The position numbers and the translations under genes were made by a program. A DNA stretch of 64,000 nucleotides from Streptomyces rhizosphaerihabitans (GTDB lineage Bacteria; Actinomycetota; Actinomycetes; Streptomycetales; Streptomycetaceae), in assembly GCF_025399795.1 (NCBI RefSeq), contig NZ_JAODTZ010000043.1, positions 1 to 64,000 on the forward strand, in the 5' to 3' direction. Shown one piece after another: positions 25,019-34,005 of the stretch; position 1 is the stretch's first letter; each line of letters opens with the position of its first letter. Under the pieces are notes generated by a model, which saw only the letters and a program-made list of their open reading frames with translations, searched no databases and was not told where the DNA came from.

Positions 25019-26685
25019 CAGCAGCCTTCCACATCGACGAACACGGGGTTGGAATAGAACCATGTGTCGACCCACGGGTCACCGTTTCCGGGCGCGTGCG
25101 GAATCGGGCCGTGCGGGTCGATCGCCGCACCGAGGTATCCGGCGCCGTTCCTGTTGCCGTCGCTGCCGCGCAGCCGGATGTAGAAGGACTCGTCCCCGGC
25201 GGTCAGCGGGATGCGCAGGGTGTACGTCCCCTTGCGGCCGCCCACATCCTCGGTCCGGACGACCTTGGTGTCGGGGGCCCGCCAGACATCGCGGTCGGCC
25301 ACCGGGCCGTGCACCGCACCGCGGATCACGTCGACATGCGCCAACTCCGGCAGGATTCCACGAGCGTTGGGACGTGAGGCTGTTGCGACGGTGACCGACA
25401 GGGTGAGCCGGTCGCCCTTGCGGACGCGGATCCGGCCGCCCAGGGTGACGCCCGTCCCGTGGTCGTGGTCCCGCTTCAGGCGGACGTCGAGTCCGTCCAG
25501 CAGATGGCCGTGGTCCAGCCAGACCCGGCCCGCGCGCAGGCCCGCCATCACCGAGCGGTAGCCGTAGCGGGTCACGCCGACATGGGTGCGGCTGAACTGG
25601 CCGGGCCAGAAGTCGCCGCCCGGCTGCGGAGTGCCGGTGTTCACCGGGTCGGGAACGTGCCCGGTGTCGTCGAAGTTCTGTCCGGGCGCCCAGTCGCCGT
25701 TCTTCCAGGTGTCGAAGACGACGCGGTGCACATCGGAGTTGGTGGTGATGGTGAACAGCCGGCCCTCGGCGAGCATCGCGTCCCACATGCCGCCGACCGT
25801 CGCCGTCATCCAGTCGAAGCCGCCGTACAGGACGTACGCGTCATCCGGGTACCCGGCGAAGGAGTTCTCCGAGGGCTTGTTGACGTACTCGCCGCGCTGT
25901 TGGCCCGAGCCGATCCAGCCGGGGATGCCGCCGCCCTGGGCACCGGGCGCGCCCTCCATGCCGATCATGATCTCGGGGGCCGCGTCGCGCCAGTCGCGCA
26001 TCTCGTGCGGGGAGTCGATCCCCAGGCGCGACGGGTGGTTGGCGAGTACCAGTACGTCGTCGACGTATCCGGTGCGGCGCCGCTCGGCCAGCCACTGGAC
26101 GGCCTTGACCGCGTGTGCCTCGTTGCGGGCCGTGTCGGGGCTGGTCGGCGAACCCGCCGTATAGCCCAACAGCTTGCCGTCGTAGGCGAGTTCGAACTGA
26201 GTGAGCAGGTCCACCTCGTGCGGGCCGGGGGCGGCGAAGACGGTGGCGTGCTCGGCGGCCGGGATGTACCACTCCAGACCCTGGAAGATCAGCTGGCGCG
26301 GGTTCGCGGCGCGCGCCTTCAGGATCTCCTGGTGCTCCAGCCGGGCGCCGTAGGAGGCGTGCCCGAAGTTGGAGTGCTCGTTGAAGACCATCCAGTCGAG
26401 ACCGTACTCGGCCCCGGCACGGGCGAGTTGGGAGAACGTGTACTTCGCGTCGTGGCTGTAGACGGAGTGGATGTGATGGTCGCCCACGAGATAGGCGAGG
26501 CGCGGATCGCTGCCGCCGGGGCCTCTCCCGGACGCCGCCGCGGGCGCGGCGAGCGAGCCGACCGCGAAGGCCGCCCCGAACAGGCCCGCGCCGCGCAGCA
26601 GCCCGCGCCGCGACAGGCCCTGCGGATCCAGCGCGGCGGGGGAGACGGACGGATCGGCCCAGGCGGGCAGTCGCTGCTCGGTCAC
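25018..26685 (-). CDS. Tat-exported PHP-domain phosphoesterase-like protein
   Basis: The 555-aa product has a twin-arginine signal, SRRGLLRGAGLFGAAFAVGSLAAPAAA (about residues 25-51), then a PHP domain with DHHIHSVYSHD and VFNEHSNFG, LANHPSRLG and TNSDVHR as candidate metal ligands. The last 200 residues are beta-rich. PHP enzymes hydrolyse phosphate esters with a trinuclear metal site; Tat export fits a cofactor loaded before secretion. The GTG at 26685 has AGGGA upstream. It is followed by the secreted protein gene with a one-base overlap. Substrate unknown. Confidence 0.85.
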   Translation of the reverse strand: MTEQRLPAWADPSVSPAALDPQGLSRRGLLRGAGLFGAAFAVGSLAAPAAASGRGPGGSDPRLAYLVGDHHIHSVYSHDAKYTFSQLARAGAEYGLDWMVFNEHSNFGHASYGARLEHQEILKARAANPRQLIFQGLEWYIPAAEHATVFAAPGPHEVDLLTQFELAYDGKLLGYTAGSPTSPDTARNEAHAVKAVQWLAERRRTGYVDDVLVLANHPSRLGIDSPHEMRDWRDAAPEIMIGMEGAPGAQGGGIPGWIGSGQQRGEYVNKPSENSFAGYPDDAYVLYGGFDWMTATVGGMWDAMLAEGRLFTITTNSDVHRVVFDTWKNGDWAPGQNFDDTGHVPDPVNTGTPQPGGDFWPGQFSRTHVGVTRYGYRSVMAGLRAGRVWLDHGHLLDGLDVRLKRDHDHGTGVTLGGRIRVRKGDRLTLSVTVATASRPNARGILPELAHVDVIRGAVHGPVADRDVWRAPDTKVVRTEDVGGRKGTYTLRIPLTAGDESFYIRLRGSDGNRNGAGYLGAAIDPHGPIPHAPGNGDPWVDTWFYSNPVFVDVEGC

Positions 26686-27162
26686 GGTCGTGTGGTCCCT
26701 AGGTCGGAGGGGTATGAACGACCGGACGGGGAAGGCGCGTTCGATGCGAGGGCGGCGGTCGCCGCATCCGTCACGCGGTCGCCGTCGTACGTCCGGCGGT
26801 GGGGCCGCGCCGTGCCGGCGTTGTCGTACGGTCCCGCGCCACCGTGCCCGGCCGATCTTCCGTCGTTCACGCGTTGGAGAATGGCGCGGTCCCAGGACCC
26901 CCGGATGAAACCGTCCTGAAGCCCCGGGGGCGACTCGATGGCGCCCAGTGTTCGGCGGGCTCACCGTTGCCGCTGCCCGTCGCGTGCGAGGCGGCGAGGG
27001 CGAGAGTCCCGGGGACGGGGGACTCGGCGTGGTGGTGACGGACGAGCCCGTGGACGCGGTGGCACGCTGATCCCTGGAAGACGTGGGTGAAACAGGCGGT
27101 CGTGGCGTGCTCCCTCGCCGTGCGGCCTGCGTCCCCGCACGAACTGCGAAGGTGGTACTTGC
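26686..27162. other. Non-coding divergent region, no gene seen
   Basis: This 477-base gap separates the PHP gene (minus) from the GH4 gene (plus). Open frames here have atypical, Arg-rich composition and no ribosome sites. I see no strong inverted repeat or RNA gene; it should hold the two divergent promoters. Confidence 0.6.
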
Positions 27163-28500
27163 GTGAGGCTGACCATTCTGGGCGGCGGCGGATTCCGCGT
27201 CCCGCTCGTGTACGGAGCGCTCCTCGGGGACCGCGCCGAGGGCCGTGTCACCCGGGTCGTGCTGCACGACCTGGACGCGGGACGGCTCTCCGCCGTGGCC
27301 CGCGTTCTGGCCGAGCAGGCGACCGGGGACCCGGACGCGCCGGAGGTGACCGTCACCACCGACCTCGACGAGGCCCTGCGCGGCGCCGACTTCGTCTTCT
27401 CCGCGATCCGGGTCGGCGGTCTGGAGGGGCGGGCGGCGGACGAGCGCGTCGCCCTAGGCCAGGACGTCCTCGGCCAGGAGACGGTCGGCGCCGGCGGCAT
27501 CGCGTACGGCCTGCGCACGGTGCCCGTCGCCGTGGACATCGCGCGGCGGGTGGCCCGGCTCGCGCCCGACGCCTGGGTCATCAACTTCACCAACCCGGCC
27601 GGACTGGTCACCGAGGCCATGTCCCGTCACCTCGGCGACCGCGTGATCGGCATCTGCGACTCGCCGGTCGGCCTCGGGCGCCGGATCGCCAAGGTCCTCG
27701 GCGCGAACCCGCGCGAGGCGTGGATCGACTACGTCGGGCTCAACCACCTCGGCTGGGTACGGGGACTGCGCGTCGCGGGCCGCGACGAACTCCCGCGACT
27801 GCTCGCCGACCCCGGGCTGCTCGGGTCCTTCGAGGAGGGCAAGCTCTTCGGCCCCGAGTGGCTCCGGTCGCTCGGCGCCGTCCCCAACGAGTACCTGCAC
27901 TACTACTACTTCAACCGGGAGACCGTCCGCGCCTACCAGCGGGCCGAGAGGACACGCGGCGCCTTCCTGCGCGACCAACAGGCCCGGTTCTACGACGAGA
28001 TGAGGCAACCCGGCGCAGGGGCCCTGACCGCCTGGGACCGCACCCGCGCCGAGCGCGAGGCCACCTACATGGCGGAGAACCGGGACGCGGCCGGCGCCGG
28101 AGAACGCGACGACGACGACCTCTCCGGCGGCTACGAGAAGGTGGCGCTCGCCCTGATGCGGGCCATCGCCCGTGACGAACGCACCACCCTGATCCTCAAC
28201 GTCCGCAACCGCGGCACGCTGAGCGTTCTCGACACCGAGGCCGTCATCGAGGTGCCCTGCCTGGTCGACGCCAACGGCGCGCACCCCGTCGCCGTCGACC
28301 CGTTGCCCGGCCACGCCACCGGACTGGTGTGCGCGGTCAAGGCGGTGGAGCGGGAGGTACTTTCGGCCGCCGAGTCGGGTTCCCGTACGACCGCCGTGAA
28401 GGCCTTCGCCCTGCACCCGCTCGTCGACTCCGTGAACGTGGCCCGCGCACTGGCCGACGGCTATACGGCCGTACACCCTGGCCTGGCCTACCTGAAGTAG
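27163..28500 (+). CDS. Family 4 glycosidase (6-phospho-beta-glucosidase-like)
   Basis: A 445-aa NAD- and metal-dependent GH4 enzyme. It has the Rossmann loop LGGGGFR (residues 6-12), NFTNPAG (141-147), the metal-binding Cys165 in GICDSP, and His195 in NHLGW. GH4 enzymes cleave 6-phospho-glycosides by a redox elimination mechanism; sequence places it nearer the 6-phospho-beta-glucosidases, but no PTS genes are nearby, so unphosphorylated substrates are possible. The GTG at 27163 has GAAGGTGG upstream. Single-gene unit. Confidence 0.88.
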   Translation: MRLTILGGGGFRVPLVYGALLGDRAEGRVTRVVLHDLDAGRLSAVARVLAEQATGDPDAPEVTVTTDLDEALRGADFVFSAIRVGGLEGRAADERVALGQDVLGQETVGAGGIAYGLRTVPVAVDIARRVARLAPDAWVINFTNPAGLVTEAMSRHLGDRVIGICDSPVGLGRRIAKVLGANPREAWIDYVGLNHLGWVRGLRVAGRDELPRLLADPGLLGSFEEGKLFGPEWLRSLGAVPNEYLHYYYFNRETVRAYQRAERTRGAFLRDQQARFYDEMRQPGAGALTAWDRTRAEREATYMAENRDAAGAGERDDDDLSGGYEKVALALMRAIARDERTTLILNVRNRGTLSVLDTEAVIEVPCLVDANGAHPVAVDPLPGHATGLVCAVKAVEREVLSAAESGSRTTAVKAFALHPLVDSVNVARALADGYTAVHPGLAYLK

Positions 28501-28773
28501 AGCCCGGTCAGTGCGGGATACGGCCGTGGAGAAGACGACGTACGGCCGCGGAGCCGAGGAGCACCTCCGCGGCGCCCGGGCTCCGTGCGGACTCGGCGCC
28601 CGCAGGTGTTGTCCGAGTCCGTCCACCCTGACGCCCGTTTTGCGCACCGGACTTGCCGACGCCTTGACGATCCGTTTCCGCCGTGTTCAACCAGCCGTCT
28701 GTACCCGCGTTGTGTACCGTCCCTAAGGTCCCTGTGTGCTTCGAGTGCGTCGAGTGCTTCGAGGAAGGGACTC

Positions 28774-29715
28774 ATGGACAGACTCCTCGCCGTCCGGGCT
28801 CGCGGGATCACCAAGTGCTTCGGCGACGTCGTCGCACTCGACGGCGTCGATCTGGATGTGGCGCGGGGTCAGATCCACGGGCTGGCCGGACCGAACGGCG
28901 CCGGCAAGACGACCCTGCTGGGTCTTCTGCTGGGCCTGGCCGTCGCCGACGAAGGTCTCCTCGAGATCCTCGGCACCCAGCTCAGACGGGCGCTCGCCGC
29001 CCCCGACGGTGTCGCCGGTTTCGTGGACGGGCCCGGCCTCTACCCCTCGCTCACCGCCCGCCAGAACCTCGCCGCCCTGGCCGCACTCCGCGGCCAGGGC
29101 GCGCGGGCGGCCGGGGTCGACGACGTGCTCGACCAGGTCGGGCTCACCGATGTCGCCGACGACCCGGCCCGCGGCTACTCCCTCGGCATGCGTCAGCGGC
29201 TCGGCCTCGCCGCCGCCCTGCTCACCAGGCCCCGGCTGCTCGTGCTGGACGAACCGTCCAACGGCCTCGACCCGGCCGGCAAACGACATGTGCACGGTGT
29301 CCTGAACAGGCTCGCGGCGAACGGAACCGCGGTCGTCCTCTCCAGCCACCGCATGGATGACCTCCAGGCCCTGTGCTCCGAGGTCACCATCCTCGCCACC
29401 GGACGGGTCGTCTTCTCCGGTCCGCTGGGCAAGCTGGCCGCGGAGAACCGTGAACTCGACTACCGGGTACTCACCTCCGACCCCGCGGCGGCCCGACTGC
29501 TGGCCCTCGACTCGGCCGGCATCCGTGTCGTCGACGACGCGGCGCCACGGCACGACGCCGACGCGCTCGTCGTGCGCGCGCTGGTGCCCGCCGTGGACGA
29601 ACTGGTGGTGCGGCTGGTGCGCGCGGGCATCGCGCTGCGCGAGCTCGCCCCCGTGGTGTCGCCTCTCGAAGCCGCGTTCCTCGCCCTCACCGAGCAGAAG
29701 GAGACCGGCGGATGA
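28774..29715 (+). CDS. ABC exporter ATP-binding protein
   Basis: A 313-aa ATPase with Walker A GPNGAGKTT, signature YSLGMRQRLG in place of LSGGQ, Walker B LLVLDEPSNGLDP and the H-loop SSH. It has the CcmA/drug-exporter type C-terminal extension. The ATG at 28774 has GAGGAAGGGA upstream. It overlaps the permease start (ATGA). First gene of a three-gene operon. The 273-base gap before it holds a repeated TGCTTCGAG/GTGCGTCGAG block close to the ribosome site and nothing else I can define. Confidence 0.93.
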   Translation: MDRLLAVRARGITKCFGDVVALDGVDLDVARGQIHGLAGPNGAGKTTLLGLLLGLAVADEGLLEILGTQLRRALAAPDGVAGFVDGPGLYPSLTARQNLAALAALRGQGARAAGVDDVLDQVGLTDVADDPARGYSLGMRQRLGLAAALLTRPRLLVLDEPSNGLDPAGKRHVHGVLNRLAANGTAVVLSSHRMDDLQALCSEVTILATGRVVFSGPLGKLAAENRELDYRVLTSDPAAARLLALDSAGIRVVDDAAPRHDADALVVRALVPAVDELVVRLVRAGIALRELAPVVSPLEAAFLALTEQKETGG

Positions 29716-31094
29716 CAGTGACCGTCGCCGAGGACGGTGACCTCGGAGCGCAGGGCCTGGAGGAAGCCGTCGCCGCCCCCCGTGTCTCGGTCGCCCGCGC
29801 CTACCGCTTCGAGCTGGTCAAACTCGTCTCGCAGTGGCGGATCCGCCTGCTGGTCCTCGCCTGCTGGATCGTGCCGGCGCTCTTCGTCGCCGCGGTGAGC
29901 CGGCAGAGCACGCTCCCCGTCGACACCCTCTTCGGCCGCTGGATGCACGCCACCGGGTGGGCCGGAGCGCTGGTGATGCTCGGTTTCGCGGGTACCTGGG
30001 CGCTCCCCCTGCTGACCTCGGTCGTCGCCGGCGACGTGTTCGCCTCCGAGGACCGGCTCGGCACCTGGCGCCATCTGCTCGTGGCGGTCCGGTCGCCGCG
30101 CCGGATCTTCGCGGCGAAGGCCCTGGCGGGCCTCACCGTCATCCTGCTGCTCGTGGCCGGACTGGTCGCCTCCAGCTCGGCGGGCGGCGCCGTGGCGGTC
30201 GGCGACCAGCCGCTGGTCGGCCTCGACGGCCACCTCCTGACCCCGGCGGACGCCGCCGGCAAGGTCCTGCTCGCCTGGGTCTGCGTCCTCGCCCCGACCC
30301 TGGCCCTCGCCGCGGTCGGACTGCTCGGGTCCATCACGCTGGGACGGTCCCCGATGGGCCTGCTGCTGCCCGCGCTCGTCGCGCTGGCGATGCAGCTCGC
30401 CCAGATGATGCCGCTCCCCGTCGCCGTGCGCCTCGCCCTGCCCAGCTACGCCTTCATCGCCTGGAGCGGTCTGTTCACCAGCCCCGCACAGCTCGGTCCG
30501 CTCCTGATCGGCATCGGGGTCAGCCTGCTGTGGGCCGTGACCGCGACCGTGTCGGCCTATGTGCTCTTCATGCGGCGCGACTTCACCGACGCGGCGCACG
30601 ACGGCTCGGGCCGCAGCGCGGTCACCGCCGGAGTCCTGCCGCTCGTCGGACTGGCCGCCGTGACGGTCGCGGTCGTCGCTGCCGCTACGGGGGCCACGGG
30701 CTCCGGGATCGAACAGGACAAGGTGCAGCGCTCGGCCGCAACGGCGTTCGCCCACCTCTACCGGCTCCAGACCAGGCAGCTCAACCGCCCCGCCGTCACG
30801 GAAGCGCAGCTGAAGGTCACGGCGTCCTGCGACAAGGGCAGCGTCAAGGTCGCGGCCGAGGGGCCGGGCAACGACTGGCGCTGTGTCGTCTCCTGGCATC
30901 TTCCCGGCGTCGACGCCGTGGGGACGGCCGTCTACCAGCTCGATGTCACTCCGGACGGCCGATTCATGGCCGACGGCGACGGACCGAAGGAGGTGAACGG
31001 CTACTTCCTTGTCCGCACACCGACCGGGGACGCACCGAACCCGCTGTGGCAGTTCGACGGCAACGTCGACCTGCTCGCCACCTCGAAGGGATGA
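29712..31094 (+). CDS. ABC exporter permease with C-terminal extracytoplasmic domain
   Basis: A 460-aa membrane protein with about seven hydrophobic segments between residues 45 and 330 (LLVLACWIVPALFVAAV; MLGFAGTWALPLLTSVV; LLLVAGLVA; LLGSITLG; LLLPALVALAMQLAQ; LLIGIGVSLLWAVT; VLPLVGLAAVTVAVVAAA). A 115-residue soluble tail follows, probably outside the membrane, with two Cys about 20 residues apart (TASCDKG, WRCVVSW) that could form a disulfide. It pairs with the preceding ATPase. The exported tail and the downstream secreted enzyme suggest a surface role; the transported substrate is unknown. Confidence 0.85.
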   Translation: MTVTVAEDGDLGAQGLEEAVAAPRVSVARAYRFELVKLVSQWRIRLLVLACWIVPALFVAAVSRQSTLPVDTLFGRWMHATGWAGALVMLGFAGTWALPLLTSVVAGDVFASEDRLGTWRHLLVAVRSPRRIFAAKALAGLTVILLLVAGLVASSSAGGAVAVGDQPLVGLDGHLLTPADAAGKVLLAWVCVLAPTLALAAVGLLGSITLGRSPMGLLLPALVALAMQLAQMMPLPVAVRLALPSYAFIAWSGLFTSPAQLGPLLIGIGVSLLWAVTATVSAYVLFMRRDFTDAAHDGSGRSAVTAGVLPLVGLAAVTVAVVAAATGATGSGIEQDKVQRSAATAFAHLYRLQTRQLNRPAVTEAQLKVTASCDKGSVKVAAEGPGNDWRCVVSWHLPGVDAVGTAVYQLDVTPDGRFMADGDGPKEVNGYFLVRTPTGDAPNPLWQFDGNVDLLATSKG

Positions 31095-31098
31095 CTCC

Positions 31099-33855
31099 AT
31101 GCAGGTAACGCGCCGCCGCCGGAGTGACGAGAAGGGGCGTTCGGGCCCTCTCGGCAGACACGCCGGCAGACGGATACCCCTGGTGACGGCGGGCACCACC
31201 GTCCTCGCCCTCGTCGCCGCCGGGGCCGCATTCGCCCAGACGCACCAGTTCGGCACCGACCAGGTCGGCCAGATCACCGACCGGGGTCAGGTCGTTTCCA
31301 GCGACCAGTACATCGCCCCGTACGGCGACCGGCTCGTCGTCGACAACGGGAAGATCATGTCGTCCTCGGTCAGCCCGGACGGCACGCACCTCGCGGCCTC
31401 GGTCACCGACGGTGGGAGCGCGCTCGCCATCGTCGACCTGAAGAACTGGAAGGTGCAGCAACTCGTCAGCGCCGCCGCGTCGTCGAGCCCGCGCCTCAGC
31501 GGCAACAGCGTCGGGCAGGAAGGTCCCACGTACTCGCCCGACGGTTCGCAGCTCTGGCTGGGCCAGACCGACGGTTACACCAGGCTGACCGTGAATCCGG
31601 ACGGCAGTGTCAGCAGTCCGACGTTCGTCCCGATCCCGGCGGACGGGCCCAAGCACGCGCTGGTGGGCGAGGCGGTGTTCTCGCCCGACGGCTCCACCGT
31701 GTACTCCGCGGTCAACGGACAGAACCGGGTGGTCGCCATCGACGCGGCGACCGGGACCGTCCGGCAGAGCTGGACCGTGGGCAACGCCCCGCGTGACATG
31801 GTCCAGGTGGGCACCAAGCTCTACGTGAGCAACGAGGGCGGGCGTCCGGCGCAGGCCGGCGACACCACGCTCAACTCCTACAACACCCAGGTGCCGGCCG
31901 ATCCGATCACCGCTGCCACCACCACCGGCACCGTCAGCGTCATCGACCTGGCCGACCCGGCCGCCGCCGTCGCGAGCATCCCCGTCGGTCTGCACCCCAC
32001 AGCCCTGTACGCCAAGAACAAGGCGCTGTTCGTCACCAACACCGCCACCAACGACGTGTCGGTCATCGACACCGTCAAGAACAAGGTCGTACAGACCATC
32101 GCGACCCAGCCGTGGCCGGAGGCGTCGGTGGGGTACGAGCCCGACGGGGTGACGCTCACCGACGACGGTCGTCTGCTGGTGACGCTCGGCCGCGCCAACG
32201 CGGTGGCCGTCTACCGGTACCGGGCCCCGCAGGATCCGGTCCGTTACATCGGCCTGCTCCCGACGGACTACTTCCCCGCGGAGATCGCCGCCGTCGGCAA
32301 GGAGGTAGTGGTCTCCAACACCCGCGGTATCGACGCCCGTCGGACCATCAGCGGCACCGGGCACGGCACCCACGACACGACGTCGAGCGTGCAGCGGTTC
32401 ACACTGCCGGACGACAGCGTCATCAGGGCGCAGACGGCCAAGGTCTTCCGGCAGAACGGCTGGACCCACGGCTCGGTCACCCAGTCCAAGGGCAGGGGCC
32501 ACGCGAAGCCGGTGCCCGTCCCGCTGCGGCTCGGCGAGCCCTCGACGATCAAGCACGTCTTCCTGCTCGTCAAGGAGAACCGCACCTACGACCAGATCTT
32601 CGGGGATGTCCCGGAAGGCAACGGCGACCCGTCGCTGGCGCAGTTCGGCGAGAACGTGACGCCGAACCAGCACGCGATGGCCGAGCAGTTCGGGCTGTAC
32701 GACAACACGTACGACATCGGCACGAACTCCGCCGAGGGTCACAACTGGCTGATGCAGGCGGACGATCCGGAGTACACCGAGTCCTCCGCCGGTGAGTACG
32801 CGCGCAGTTACGACACCGAGGACGACGCCCTCGGCCACCAGCGGACCGGCTTCCTCTGGACCGGCGCGCAGGCGAAGGGGAACTCGGCACGGGACTTCGG
32901 TGAGTTCCAGCAGTTCCTGACCAAGCCGGCGGACGCGAGCTGGCAGAACCTGTACTGCGACTCCAAGAACATGGCGTCGACCGGGCAGGACACCGCGTAC
33001 GCGCTGAACTCGTCCTCGCCGATTCCGTCGCTCAACGACGTGTCCGTGCACGGCTTCGCGAAGTTCGACACCAGCGTCCCGGACGTCTACCGGGAGGAGA
33101 TCTGGAAGCGTGACTTCGAGAAGAACGGGCCGGCGAACCTGAACATGTTCTGGCTCTCCAGCGACCACACCGGCGGTCCGGCGAACGCGGCCGCCCAGGT
33201 CGCGGACAACGACCTCGCGACCGGCCGGATCGTCGACGAGATCTCGCACAGCACGTACTGGAAGGACTCGGCGATCTTCGTCGTGGAGGACGACTCCCAG
33301 GCCGGCCTCGACCACGTGGACGGCCACCGTGCCCCGATCCAGATCATCAGCCCCTGGGCCCGGCGCGGCATCGTCGACAGCCACTACTACTCGCAGATCA
33401 CGCTGATCCGGACCATCGAGCAGATCCTCGGGATCCACCCGATGAACCAGAAGGACAGCGCCGCCAGCCCGATGCGTGCGGTGTTCACCCAGCACGCGGA
33501 CTTCACGCCGTTCACCGCGCTGCCCAACCGGACCTCGCTGACCGACGGTCTCAAGACCCCGCCCTCCTGCGGCCTGGACACCCCCGCGCCGCAGGACCCC
33601 AGCGCGGCGCCGGTGCCGTCGGCGAAGGTGCCGGCGGACAAGCAGGCACTCGCGGCGAAGTGGGACACCTGGAAGTCGCACCAGCGGCTGACCGGACCCA
33701 ACGCCATCCCCGACTTCGCGAACCCCGCGCAGATGAACCATTTCACGTGGTACCAGACGCACGGGTGGACCAAGCCGTACCCCGGTGAGCACCAGATCTT
33801 CGCGCCACAGGACGTGCCGGGCGCCTACCTCCCGTCGTCGGAGTCCGACGGGTGA
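31099..33855 (+). CDS. Secreted YVTN beta-propeller / alkaline-phosphatase-superfamily phosphoesterase
   Basis: The 918-aa product has an N-terminal membrane or signal segment (IPLVTAGTTVLALVAAGAAFA, about 26-46). A YVTN-type beta-propeller follows to about residue 480 (SVSPDGTHLAASV; AVFSPDGSTVYSAV; NNVTNTATNDVSVID-like blades). The phosphoesterase domain starts near 490 (FLLVKENRTYDQIFGD) and contains EDDSQAGLDHVDGHRAP, resembling phospholipase C/acid phosphatase relatives. Predicted to hydrolyse a phosphate ester outside the cell; substrate unknown. It starts 4 bases after the permease stop, so it belongs to the ABC operon. Confidence 0.87.
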   Translation: MQVTRRRRSDEKGRSGPLGRHAGRRIPLVTAGTTVLALVAAGAAFAQTHQFGTDQVGQITDRGQVVSSDQYIAPYGDRLVVDNGKIMSSSVSPDGTHLAASVTDGGSALAIVDLKNWKVQQLVSAAASSSPRLSGNSVGQEGPTYSPDGSQLWLGQTDGYTRLTVNPDGSVSSPTFVPIPADGPKHALVGEAVFSPDGSTVYSAVNGQNRVVAIDAATGTVRQSWTVGNAPRDMVQVGTKLYVSNEGGRPAQAGDTTLNSYNTQVPADPITAATTTGTVSVIDLADPAAAVASIPVGLHPTALYAKNKALFVTNTATNDVSVIDTVKNKVVQTIATQPWPEASVGYEPDGVTLTDDGRLLVTLGRANAVAVYRYRAPQDPVRYIGLLPTDYFPAEIAAVGKEVVVSNTRGIDARRTISGTGHGTHDTTSSVQRFTLPDDSVIRAQTAKVFRQNGWTHGSVTQSKGRGHAKPVPVPLRLGEPSTIKHVFLLVKENRTYDQIFGDVPEGNGDPSLAQFGENVTPNQHAMAEQFGLYDNTYDIGTNSAEGHNWLMQADDPEYTESSAGEYARSYDTEDDALGHQRTGFLWTGAQAKGNSARDFGEFQQFLTKPADASWQNLYCDSKNMASTGQDTAYALNSSSPIPSLNDVSVHGFAKFDTSVPDVYREEIWKRDFEKNGPANLNMFWLSSDHTGGPANAAAQVADNDLATGRIVDEISHSTYWKDSAIFVVEDDSQAGLDHVDGHRAPIQIISPWARRGIVDSHYYSQITLIRTIEQILGIHPMNQKDSAASPMRAVFTQHADFTPFTALPNRTSLTDGLKTPPSCGLDTPAPQDPSAAPVPSAKVPADKQALAAKWDTWKSHQRLTGPNAIPDFANPAQMNHFTWYQTHGWTKPYPGEHQIFAPQDVPGAYLPSSESDG

Positions 33856-33941
33856 CGGCTGAGGGATGACGGACGTCGGTGACAGCCGACGGCCGGCCTG
33901 TGACTACGGGCGACCGAGACTGACGTAGGAGCGTGACGCGA

Positions 33942-33970
33942 TGGGCCGCCCGGATCGCCCGGGCGGCCCA
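33942..33970. terminator. Perfect 12-bp stem terminator between convergent genes
   Basis: TGGGCCGCCCGG (33942-33953) pairs exactly with CCGGGCGGCCCA (33959-33970) around a 5-base loop. It lies between the phosphoesterase and chitinase genes and can serve both strands. Confidence 0.85.
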
Positions 33971-34005
33971 CCGTGTTGTTCCACCGCGTTGTCCCGCTGT
34001 CGTCC

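Noticed and set aside
26686..27162. Small proteins in the PHP/GH4 gap
   Set aside because: Candidate frames are Arg-rich, lack ribosome sites and do not show the third-position GC pattern of neighbouring genes.
30964..33792. 942-codon open frame opposite the phosphoesterase
   Set aside because: Composition is that of a reverse-complement shadow, and the plus strand carries propeller and phosphoesterase motifs.
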